A DNA stretch of 19,344 nt from Bacteroidales bacterium. Lineage in GTDB: Bacteria; Bacteroidota; Bacteroidia; Bacteroidales; Bacteroidaceae. Under the pieces are notes generated by a model. The model searched no databases. It was not told the origin of the DNA and saw only the letters and a list, made by a program, of their open reading frames with translations. A program made the position numbers and the translations under genes. Numbering within the stretch: position 1 is the stretch's first letter; each line of letters begins with the position of its first letter. The stretch covers positions 1-19,344 of the forward strand of contig SFEK01000025.1 in the NCBI GenBank assembly GCA_004557285.1. Reading direction: 5' to 3'. Below, in pieces: positions 1-7,027 of the stretch.

Positions 1-1479
1 TTCCCTCTCCAATGGCGGCATGGTTTGCAGTGGCTTGGTGACTTGTTCTATCTGCGGCAACAGATAGCGGTTGTAGAACATCGAGTGGTCTCCACTGGTG
101 TTGAGCGTTTCGGGCGTCAGCATGCCGATGATGCTGTCAAAGCCATGGCGGGCGATGTGATAGTCGGTGGCCACGATATGGTTGCGCAGTCTAATGGCTT
201 CAAGAAACAGGTTGCGGTAAAAGGCCACCGACATGAGCCCCAGTTGCGGTGGGTATCCCGAATAGAGCAAATGAATGTCAGCGTGCCGGTAGTCCAGACG
301 GAAGTTGTATCTCAGCACTCCATAATATAGCAGCAGCTGCACATAATGAGACTCAAGCTGCGTGCTGCCATGCTTGCCTGTTTTCCGATGCTCGATGTTG
401 ATGTTTTTGCCGGATTTCTGTTCCACCAGCAGACTGAAGTCGGTGGTCATCAAATCCACACGCCCCTGCAGTCCCAGGCCTTCGCATACAAACGAGGGTT
501 CGAGAATGGCCTTCTGTCTTTGCCTTTGTGCAAACATCACTTCAGCGGCCTCTCTGATGCACCTTGTCTGCAGCCATGCCTCCTGCTTGAACTTTTCAGG
601 CACAAAGCCCTTGCAGGTGCAGTAGTTGAGCACATGGTCGGCAAAGCTCTTGTTCAGTGTGTCGGCAAATCGGAAATCATCCCCTTTGTTCACAATGTCG
701 TCGAGCGCCTGTCCTGCAAAATGTCCCAAGAGAATGGCTTGCGAGTTGGCGCGAGGCTTCATGCGGTCAATCACATATTGCAAGGGGTGATGCCCGTAAT
801 CCTTGAAACATGCCGCAATGGCACTGATGTCTATCAGATAGTCGGGCTCCACCACCACCAAGGTCGGCACAATGGTGTAATGGGTGCCTTCAGTGTCGTG
901 ATGCCGGTCTGTAATCTTGGCATCGAGCACGTTCAGCTGTGTGCCCACTGTAGCCAGGTTGCAAACGTGCTGCACAGCCTCTGCCGAACAGTCGATGCTC
1001 AGCCGCCCACCGTCGAGTGCCTGCTCTGCCGTGGCAAAAACGGTAAATTCGTTTACTCCTGTCACTATGCAGCGCACACATTTCAAGTCGATGCCTCCAG
1101 TGTTCGGGCAGGGTGGTGTCGTGATGGGCAGCACCTTCCACACCTCAGACGGTATGTCACTGTGGGTGATGGCCGACACAAAGCGGCACAATGCCCTCAT
1201 GTCGTACAAGAAATCCTCCCTCTCCACCGCCTCTTTGTGGTTGCAGTGCCGTCGCATGGTCTGTATAGCCACCCTATCTTTGGTGGGAACATGATGTTGT
1301 CTGCACAGAAAATCCACCTGCGAGAACAGGTTGCCGTAGGCTTGGCGGCTGTCTTTCAATGCCTCGTGGCAAACCAGCACAAGGGTTTCGTGTGCCAGCC
1401 TGTTCAGCGCAGCAGGTTTCACCTTGCCGTGCATGGACGTCAGTTCAAGTATGCGAGAATAGATGTCTTGGCTGTTCAT
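1..1479 (-). CDS. Dna2-like nuclease-helicase, N-terminal part (runs off window)
   Basis: The leftward frame starting at ATG 1479 stays open for 493 codons to base 1, so the gene is cut by the window edge. The visible part carries the motifs of a RecB/Cas4-type PD-(D/E)xK nuclease in the right order: a conserved His in LGHFAG (H253), GRVDLM with D342, VEQKSG with E353 and K355, then a Q-x3-Y motif near Q381-Y385. In Bacteroidetes such a nuclease domain preceding a superfamily 1 helicase gives a Dna2-like protein for replication or repair; the helicase half would lie beyond base 1 and is inferred. Several Cys residues (C287, C289 and others) could serve an iron-sulfur cluster but I cannot assign it. 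It begins 4 nt after the stop of the upstream esterase gene, so the two are probably co-transcribed. A long rightward frame over the same bases is an antisense shadow. Confidence 0.78.
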   Translation of the reverse strand, partial: MNSQDIYSRILELTSMHGKVKPAALNRLAHETLVLVCHEALKDSRQAYGNLFSQVDFLCRQHHVPTKDRVAIQTMRRHCNHKEAVEREDFLYDMRALCRFVSAITHSDIPSEVWKVLPITTPPCPNTGGIDLKCVRCIVTGVNEFTVFATAEQALDGGRLSIDCSAEAVQHVCNLATVGTQLNVLDAKITDRHHDTEGTHYTIVPTLVVVEPDYLIDISAIAACFKDYGHHPLQYVIDRMKPRANSQAILLGHFAGQALDDIVNKGDDFRFADTLNKSFADHVLNYCTCKGFVPEKFKQEAWLQTRCIREAAEVMFAQRQRQKAILEPSFVCEGLGLQGRVDLMTTDFSLLVEQKSGKNINIEHRKTGKHGSTQLESHYVQLLLYYGVLRYNFRLDYRHADIHLLYSGYPPQLGLMSVAFYRNLFLEAIRLRNHIVATDYHIARHGFDSIIGMLTPETLNTSGDHSMFYNRYLLPQIEQVTKPLQTMPPLERE

Positions 1480-1483
1480 GATG

Positions 1484-2491
1484 CTATTGTCCACCCAGTC
1501 GGCTGAAATATTCGATGATGTCATCCCAAGTCTTGAACGTGTCGCTGCCAAAGTCGATGGCTGTGCCCATGAAGCCGCTGGTGCCTGCATCGGTCAGAGG
1601 GTCGATGAGATAGTCGCCGTAGATCAAGTCCTTGCGGTTGGTGAACACGATATGGTTCCATGCCGGAACGTTCACTATGTCCTGCACCCACAGCATCACC
1701 TCCTGCATGTAGGTGGGCGAACAACTTGGCGCATTGGCCACGATATAGATGGAATAAAACTCCAGCAGGTAGCGCAGGGCCTTCATGGCGCTTGGGCGTT
1801 GTTCGCCGCGCTCGTTGCGCAGGGCGTTGATGCCGATGTATATGATGGGGCGCTCACGTTGCTGCTGTCTGTCGTCAATCCATCTTATCACTGGTATGAC
1901 AGAGTGGAGCAGCACTTTGTCGTTCATGCGGTGTTCGCCATGAAACGATATGGCGTTGCGGTAATGCTGGGCAAAGAGCCCATAGGTGTGCACCAGAGGG
2001 TCTTCATCGCCAAACAAGCCGTAGACCCTCTCCTTGGCCTCTTCCTCCGTCACATGTGCAAAACACCGTGTGGTGATGTCTTTGTATTCCTCTACCATGG
2101 CCTTGGTCACGATAAAATCCTGCACGCCGTCTTGCCTTGGGTTGAGGAAAGTGTTTTTGCCGATATGACCGTGTTTGCCCATGGTTTCACCCATCTGGAA
2201 AGCAGGGTTCACCAGAATGCGGTCGTAGCCATAGAGCATTTCGGCATACATGCCGCCCATTGAAGTGCCGATAATCAGGTCTGGCTTCTCTTCCTGGCAT
2301 GTCGTGTGCAGCAAATCCACGGCCTCTTCGGGGTGCAGGGGCAGGTCGGGAGCCACGATGCTTGCCGAAGGCAGCATCTCACGCAGTTTCAGCACGGTGC
2401 CCGACTGTCCCGATGATGCAAACCCATGAACATATAATATCTTTTTCCCCTCCATGATGTTGGGGAACTGTACAGCATATTGATTTTCCAT
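1484..2491 (-). CDS. YqiA-type alpha/beta hydrolase fused to a degenerate 5'-nucleotidase (NT5C-like) domain
   Basis: 335 aa from the chosen start. Residues 15-205 are a YqiA/YcfP-type esterase: ILYVHGFASSG near the N-terminus, nucleophile elbow GTSMGG (S77), acid in GDEDPLV (D162/D164) and His in GEHRMND (H187). Residues about 213-335 resemble the C-terminal half of the NT5C-type deoxyribonucleotidase fold (NRKDLIYGDYLIDPL, then a FGSDTFKTWDDIIEYF ending), but the place where motif I with its nucleophile Asp should sit reads RPIIYIGIN with no Asp. The second domain is therefore probably not a phosphatase. Start 2491 is preferred over in-frame ATG 2572 because a TTTG-N19-TACCTTTG promoter ends at 2519, so 2572 would lie upstream of transcription; ATG 2455 (MEGKKILYVHG) is also possible. 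Probable cytoplasmic esterase of unknown substrate, co-transcribed with the Dna2-like gene. Confidence 0.8.
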   Translation of the reverse strand: MENQYAVQFPNIMEGKKILYVHGFASSGQSGTVLKLREMLPSASIVAPDLPLHPEEAVDLLHTTCQEEKPDLIIGTSMGGMYAEMLYGYDRILVNPAFQMGETMGKHGHIGKNTFLNPRQDGVQDFIVTKAMVEEYKDITTRCFAHVTEEEAKERVYGLFGDEDPLVHTYGLFAQHYRNAISFHGEHRMNDKVLLHSVIPVIRWIDDRQQQRERPIIYIGINALRNERGEQRPSAMKALRYLLEFYSIYIVANAPSCSPTYMQEVMLWVQDIVNVPAWNHIVFTNRKDLIYGDYLIDPLTDAGTSGFMGTAIDFGSDTFKTWDDIIEYFSRLGGQ

Positions 2492-2518
2492 AATCCCATC
2501 AATGTCTTTTTGATGATG

Positions 2519-2549
2519 CAAAGGTAGTGCAAGCGAGTGAAATGACAAA
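2519..2549 (-). promoter_or_regulatory. Bacteroidetes-type promoter of the esterase/dna2 pair
   Basis: Read on the minus strand: TTTG (2549-2546), a 19-nt spacer, TACCTTTG (2526-2519). This matches the -33/-7 layout of the Bacteroidetes primary sigma factor. Expected start of transcription is near 2512, about 20 nt before ATG 2491. It lies in the left arm of a repeat unit. Confidence 0.75.
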
Positions 2550-2705
2550 GAAAAACTCGTTTTTCTTTGCATTTCCGAGTGCAGCCTACCTTATTTAAAG
2601 GTAGTGCAAGCGAGTGAAATGGCAAAGACAATCTGCAATGATAAGAATTGCAGATTGCAACCTTGTTGTGTTGTCCGAGTGCAGCCTACCTTATTTATAA
2701 GGTAG
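2519..2705. repeat. Two-copy composite repeat with promoter box and variable hairpin
   Basis: Two tandem units fill the space between the ccsA-like stop and the esterase start. The left arms (2520-2550 and 2597-2627, 31 nt) match at 30 of 31 bases; the right arms (2574-2597 and 2674-2697, 24 nt) are identical. The bases between the arms differ, yet each contains a perfect hairpin: 10-bp stem 2546-2555/2560-2569 with loop CTCG, and 11-bp stem 2629-2639/2647-2657 with a 7-nt loop. CTACCTT/AAGGTAG pairs also form at the unit junction (about 2585-2603) and at the end (2686-2705, directly next to the ccsA-like stop codon). Both left arms hold TTTG-N19-TACCTTT, but the second copy ends in A in place of G, suggesting a decayed promoter. 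Looks like a dispersed genomic repeat family. Confidence 0.8.
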
Positions 2706-3935
2706 TCAGGCGTAGGAGTGCAAACCGCTGAGCAGCATGTTCACGCCGAAACAGGTGAAAAGGAGAACCAGAAACGAGAGGGCAATGTAAAGATGGTAGG
2801 CCCTGTCGCTTCGCATCCAGGGAATACTGCGGTGGTGGAGCGGCACGGCATAAACCATCATCGACACCAATGCCCACGACTCTTTAGGATCCCAGCTCCA
2901 GTATTCGCCCCACGAGAGGTTGGCCCATATCGCCCCCACGAAGATGCCAGCGGCAAGGCATGCCACGGCCGGATAGAGCAGCAGGAGGGAGAGCTGACGG
3001 TAGCGGCGAGTGATGATGCCGTGAATGGAGATGACAAATGCCATGAGCAGCAACAGATAGGCCACGGCAATGATGGCTACATGCACGCTGAGCAACGGCG
3101 AATTGAGTATTGGTTGCATCTGGCTTATCCACGGATTGGTGTCGGTCATCTGGGTGATGAAAAACCATGCACCACAGAGCATAATGGCCACACTGAGCGA
3201 TATGGCCACGGCAAGCACGGCGCGCTCGAAGCGTGTGAACCTGCCTTCTTTGCGCTTGTGGCGCACGATGCGGCGGCAGCAATGGATGGTCTCCATGCAG
3301 AGGGCTGCAAAGAGCATGAAATAGCCGATGTAGGTGACGGCAATGCCCCATGGGTCGTGGTTGACGATGAGGGTGGCTCCCATGCCGTCGCTGTCGTATG
3401 ACCATTGGTAGAAACGCCAGTTGCGGCACACGGCGATGTTGTTCATCGACACCTCGTGGCGACTGATCATCTGGTGGGTGGATGTGTCGGCCATGGTCAG
3501 CATCGACTTGTAGTCGGCAATGTTGCCGTTCTCCACATACAGCTGCACGGAAAAATCGTCAAGACGCACGGCAAAAGGCAATGTGTGTTGCTGACTTCCG
3601 GCACTGGCTTGCGAGGGAACGTATATGGTAGAAAAACTGCCTTTGCGCAGATGCAAGGTGCCCTGCACGCCGAACAGGTGGGTGAGAAATGCGCCGAGAA
3701 GAATGACAACGAATGAGGCATGGAGGAGGATAAAGGAAAACCGGCGCACATGGCTGCGCACAATATGCACCAAGCCTGAAAGAACAAGAAATATCCATAG
3801 TGCAACCATCCATGGGGCACCGTAGCATGCTTCTCGCGCATAGTCTATGCCATGACACTGGCCTGCAATCGTGGCGGCTCCCAGGAGCACCACGACTGCA
3901 GCGTAAATAATGGCTAAAAGAATTTTGATGTTCAT
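2706..3935 (-). CDS. Cytochrome c biogenesis protein, compact ResB/CcsA fusion
   Basis: 409 aa. The C-terminal half is CcsA/ResC-like: the WWD signature WGEYWSWDPKE at 342-352 lies between membrane segments, with candidate heme-ligand histidines at H285 and H367/H368. The N-terminal part looks like a shortened ResB: three membrane segments (about 5-25, 43-60, 66-89), a periplasmic stretch of about 100 residues and another segment at about 198-217; further segments follow at about 238-260, 284-304, 315-338 and 380-404. In system II cytochrome c maturation, ResB and CcsA carry heme out and attach it to CxxCH motifs. It directly follows a CxxCH protein gene (37 nt gap), which is the obvious client. 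A GTG codon lies just before ATG 3935; the ATG is chosen. Size is small for a CcsBA fusion, chiefly because the ResB-like part is short. Confidence 0.85.
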   Translation of the reverse strand: MNIKILLAIIYAAVVVLLGAATIAGQCHGIDYAREACYGAPWMVALWIFLVLSGLVHIVRSHVRRFSFILLHASFVVILLGAFLTHLFGVQGTLHLRKGSFSTIYVPSQASAGSQQHTLPFAVRLDDFSVQLYVENGNIADYKSMLTMADTSTHQMISRHEVSMNNIAVCRNWRFYQWSYDSDGMGATLIVNHDPWGIAVTYIGYFMLFAALCMETIHCCRRIVRHKRKEGRFTRFERAVLAVAISLSVAIMLCGAWFFITQMTDTNPWISQMQPILNSPLLSVHVAIIAVAYLLLLMAFVISIHGIITRRYRQLSLLLLYPAVACLAAGIFVGAIWANLSWGEYWSWDPKESWALVSMMVYAVPLHHRSIPWMRSDRAYHLYIALSFLVLLFTCFGVNMLLSGLHSYA

Positions 3936-3972
3936 CACGTTATGATGTGTGTTTATGCGATGTGGGCAAGGG

Positions 3973-5643
3973 TCAGATTGACCTTAGGAATTTCACCACG
4001 GCATCGCGGTCGGGTTTCTTGAGATAGTAGAATTTCTCTGCCGACTTGTAGGCGTGGCTGTCCTTGCTGTAACCATGCCACATGATGGCCTCTATCTCAT
4101 TGCGTGCACGGCAGTCGTGCAGACGGTCTTCAGCACCGGTGTTGACCAGCGAGAGGCCACGGCCCCAGAGTGGGGTGGTGCGGCACCATGAGCCATGAAT
4201 GTCGTTTTTCATGGCCAGTTTGTGTTGTATCATGTCGGTATAAGGATAGATGGTCTGCTTGGGGTATTTGGGCAACTGGCGGTTGCCGATGATGGCAGGA
4301 GCCCAATAGTTGTCTTCGCCCGTTGTCCATGAGGGGCGATGGCATGTGGCGCAGCCAATCTCATTGAATATTTTCTTGCCCTGTTGTACCTCTGCGTCGT
4401 GCAGGTTGCGGGCACGGGGAATGGACAGTCCGCGGTGCCACACGAGGAAGGCGTAGTAGTTGTAGTCGCTCATCTCGGCGGCAAAACAATGCCAGGGGTT
4501 GTCAAACTGGTTGGTGGCCGGACTGAGCAGGTTGCGCACGGCATCGGCAATGCCCTCGTCTGTGCCGTTGGCAAAATAGGGCGACAGCGGATCGTTCTTG
4601 ATGGCTTCAATCACCGATGGTGTCTCGGCCATCTTGTCGGCCCATGCTGTGGTAGTGTATAGTTTTGGACGGTCGCTTCGTGTCACGTTGGTGATGTTCC
4701 AGATGGCATTGGCTCCGGCACCGTCTTGCAGCGAAGCACGGGTGAGAGCATAGGTGAACCGCTTCACCGCCTTCTGTCCGTCGGCGAGAGTGTACCAGGC
4801 TGTAGAGGCAAAGTCGTTGGCCTCCTTGTCCCACATCGATGGATTGAGTTCCACATATTTCGCCTCTTGGCGGTATTGCTCTCTCAGGTCGTCCTCGGTG
4901 ATGGCATCGAGCAGTCCGGTGCCCATGATGCCGATGGTCGATTCCAGTCGCACGGCAATGTTCTCTGGCTGCGGTTTGGTGTTGAATGCGGTGGTGGGGA
5001 TGCTCACTTCGGGATAGATGAGCGAGTATTTCTCTCCGTCCTCAAACTCCATGGGCAGTCCGCTCTCCATGGCTGTCACCTCATGCCATGTAATGCTGAT
5101 CTGGTCTTCATCCAATGGTGGCAGGAAGGGATAGGATGCCTGAGTCTGTGGCATTCCTGTCACCTCAGAGATGTATGGACCGTCGTTGCTGTTCAGTCCA
5201 TCTACAGGATGGTAGATGGCCAGCAGGTAACCGTTGCCAAACTGCGACTTGTAGCACATCTGTCGTTTGCCGTGACCATAGCCCGGGTGGCAGTCGATGC
5301 ATGAGCGGCGCAGCGATGCAGGTCCAAGTCCGTTGAAGGGTGCAGTGGATGAGTTGAAGTTGCGCTCAAAGAATGTTTCTCCGAGGTTGAACTCTGACAG
5401 CAGTCCTTGTTGACTGACGGCAGGAGCCTCATCCTCATAACATCCGGCTGTGACATTGTCGGTGGTGCCGAGCTGTCCGCCCGGGTACCATTCTTCGGCT
5501 GAGAAGTTTCCTACGGCCTTGCCGATATAGTCGGCCTCGAAGGCAGAGTTCTGTCCGCCCTCTTCTCCCGGCATGTCGTTGTTGTCGCTACAGGATGCGA
5601 CAACCATGCCTATCATTGCAAAAGCTAATATCCTTTTCATCAT
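3973..5643 (-). CDS. Di-heme DUF1111 (DHOR, putative peroxidase/thiol oxidoreductase) lipoprotein
   Basis: 556 aa. A lipoprotein signal (MMKRILAFAMIGMVVASC, lipid Cys18) places it in the periplasm, membrane-anchored. Two heme c sites are visible: CIDCH at 115-119 and CATCH at 431-435. The C-terminus carries the DUF1111 pattern: TTPLWGRGLSLVNTG, RLHDCRARNEIEAIMWHG and a DRDAVVKFLRSI ending; GTGLLDAI lies mid-protein. The family (PF06537) is related to the MauG/di-heme peroxidase group, and its exact reaction is not settled. It lies 25 nt after the imelysin gene and 37 nt before the cytochrome assembly gene. In gammaproteobacteria DUF1111 genes are also found beside imelysin genes, which supports a joint role in metal handling. 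A second ATG three bases in is an equally good start. Confidence 0.88.
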   Translation of the reverse strand: MMKRILAFAMIGMVVASCSDNNDMPGEEGGQNSAFEADYIGKAVGNFSAEEWYPGGQLGTTDNVTAGCYEDEAPAVSQQGLLSEFNLGETFFERNFNSSTAPFNGLGPASLRRSCIDCHPGYGHGKRQMCYKSQFGNGYLLAIYHPVDGLNSNDGPYISEVTGMPQTQASYPFLPPLDEDQISITWHEVTAMESGLPMEFEDGEKYSLIYPEVSIPTTAFNTKPQPENIAVRLESTIGIMGTGLLDAITEDDLREQYRQEAKYVELNPSMWDKEANDFASTAWYTLADGQKAVKRFTYALTRASLQDGAGANAIWNITNVTRSDRPKLYTTTAWADKMAETPSVIEAIKNDPLSPYFANGTDEGIADAVRNLLSPATNQFDNPWHCFAAEMSDYNYYAFLVWHRGLSIPRARNLHDAEVQQGKKIFNEIGCATCHRPSWTTGEDNYWAPAIIGNRQLPKYPKQTIYPYTDMIQHKLAMKNDIHGSWCRTTPLWGRGLSLVNTGAEDRLHDCRARNEIEAIMWHGYSKDSHAYKSAEKFYYLKKPDRDAVVKFLRSI

Positions 5644-5668
5644 TTTTTTCGTTTACAGGTTTTGGTTA

Positions 5669-6934
5669 TCATTTTTGTGTGGCAAACCATGCTGCGGCCT
5701 TGGCGAGTTCTTCGTCGAGTGCCTGTACCTTTTGCTGGGCCTCACCCACCAATGGGTCGTTGACATGACCTACAAAACTGCCAAGCGACGACTGGCACTT
5801 GTTGAGGGCGGCAATGGACTCAGCCACGGCAGTCTCCAACGAGGCGAGCGACGGATAGTTGTTGTCCTTCATATATTGGATGATGCTTTTCGACAGGTCG
5901 CGGCCGTCACCCTCTCTTCCACCATACAATGTGTTCTCGATGCTGAGCATGTTGTCGCGGAAATCCACAAACGACTTGTGGCTGTAGGGCGACTCGATAT
6001 AGTTGACATCCTCTCCTGAATAGGGGTTGCCAATCTTGGTGTTGGCCACCTCATTGGCAATGTTCTGGCATCCTGCCTGCAAAATGGTGACCATCACCTC
6101 CTGCCACGAGGCGTAGGTGCTGCCCGCCTTGCCGGCGGCCAGCATGTTGTCGCCGTAGGATTTGGAACCTCCGTTCACCGTGAAGGGGAGTTCCACCTCT
6201 TCAACCCTTGCCACATGGCTTTCGGGTGCTGCACCGTTCCATGCCACTTCCATCTGGAAACAACGGTCGCGCAGGTCGCCAGCCACGGCTGTGGCATAGA
6301 TGAGTTCCTGCAGACCAGTGACATGGGCACCGATTTTGGTAAAGGCCTCGTGGCTTTCTTCTGCCTTCAGGTCGGCAATCTTGCGATTGGCACCATCACG
6401 GAAGATGACAAACTCGATGCCATGGAATCCGAGCAACTCTTGTCCCAACTTTCCTCCGGCATAGGCAATGCCGTCTTCACCCTCAAGTTTGGCCACCTGG
6501 TCGGCGTTCTTCAGTGCGGTGGCCAGTCCGTCGGCATCCAAAGGCCATGTGTCGATGTGCGGATCGATACCGAAGTCGGTGGCGGCACCATAGAGGAATG
6601 CCTCGCTCTTCTCCCACTCTTCGCGGGCCTCAAGGAATATCTGGCAGATGTTGTCGATATCACTTTGATTAACACTTGCAGGGTCGGCCTTGAACCGTGC
6701 TGTGGCATCGGCCAGACTGCTGTACAGGCGGTCGGTGGCATCGGCAATCGCTCCGTATGTCTTGTAAATGGTGTTGGAGACATACTGCGAGGCAATGGCT
6801 TCCATCCGCTGTTCATTCACTGTGAGGTCATTGCCCTCACCCTCGTTCTCATGGTCATCACTACATGATGCACCAAGGGAAACGATGGCACCCATGGCCA
6901 TCATCATTCCCATCTTTTTCAATAGTTTATTCAT
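5669..6934 (-). CDS. Imelysin-family (peptidase M75-like) lipoprotein, probable metal-binding
   Basis: 421 aa. Signal and lipobox end at SLGASC (Cys24), so it is a periplasm-facing lipoprotein. The imelysin hallmark GxHxxE is present as GFHGIE at 169-174, preceded by the usual REEWEKSEAF (104-113) and IDTWPLD (127-133) blocks. Members include EfeO, IrpA and ICMP; most are thought to bind metal or take part in iron uptake rather than act as peptidases. It lies between the porin and the di-heme gene in one leftward run. The pairing of an imelysin protein with a heme enzyme recalls EfeO with EfeB, but no permease like EfeU is in the window. Substrate is inferred, not shown. Confidence 0.88.
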   Translation of the reverse strand: MNKLLKKMGMMMAMGAIVSLGASCSDDHENEGEGNDLTVNEQRMEAIASQYVSNTIYKTYGAIADATDRLYSSLADATARFKADPASVNQSDIDNICQIFLEAREEWEKSEAFLYGAATDFGIDPHIDTWPLDADGLATALKNADQVAKLEGEDGIAYAGGKLGQELLGFHGIEFVIFRDGANRKIADLKAEESHEAFTKIGAHVTGLQELIYATAVAGDLRDRCFQMEVAWNGAAPESHVARVEEVELPFTVNGGSKSYGDNMLAAGKAGSTYASWQEVMVTILQAGCQNIANEVANTKIGNPYSGEDVNYIESPYSHKSFVDFRDNMLSIENTLYGGREGDGRDLSKSIIQYMKDNNYPSLASLETAVAESIAALNKCQSSLGSFVGHVNDPLVGEAQQKVQALDEELAKAAAWFATQK

Positions 6935-6980
6935 ATATGTATAATTTTTTAAGTTGATTAATCATCAGGTCGTCGGGGTG

Positions 6981-7027
6981 TAGGGGGCTCTTACAGAACA
7001 CTCCTGTGATGAATAGAGCACCCCCTA
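6981..7027 (-). promoter_or_regulatory. Intercistronic stem-loop overlapping the porin stop codon
   Basis: TAGGGGG (6981-6987) pairs with CCCCCTA (7021-7027), CTCT (6988-6991) with AGAG (7015-7018) across a CA bulge, and ACAG (6993-6996) with CTGT (7003-7006). On the minus strand the outer arm contains the porin stop codon TAG. There is no T-run, so it looks more like an mRNA-stabilising or partial read-through element between porin and imelysin than a classical terminator. Confidence 0.55.

Noticed and set aside
346..1506. 386-codon rightward open frame
   Set aside because: It lies antisense to the Dna2-like frame, which carries clear nuclease motifs; its protein shows no family pattern and it comes from codon bias of the real strand.
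2492..2572. Longer start for the esterase (MQRKTSFSL...)
   Set aside because: These codons lie in the repeat and across the promoter -7 box, so they would not be transcribed.
2629..2657. Classical terminator for the CcsA-like gene
   Set aside because: The 11-bp hairpin is perfect but has no T-run after it in either direction; kept as part of the repeat, with termination only possible.
2519..2705. CRISPR array
   Set aside because: Only two units with split arms, internal hairpins and no cas genes nearby; the structure is a composite repeat, not repeat-spacer.
2718..3401. 227-codon rightward frame over the CcsA-like gene
   Set aside because: His/Glu/Gly-rich shadow of membrane-protein codons; the opposite strand has the WWD motif and membrane segments.
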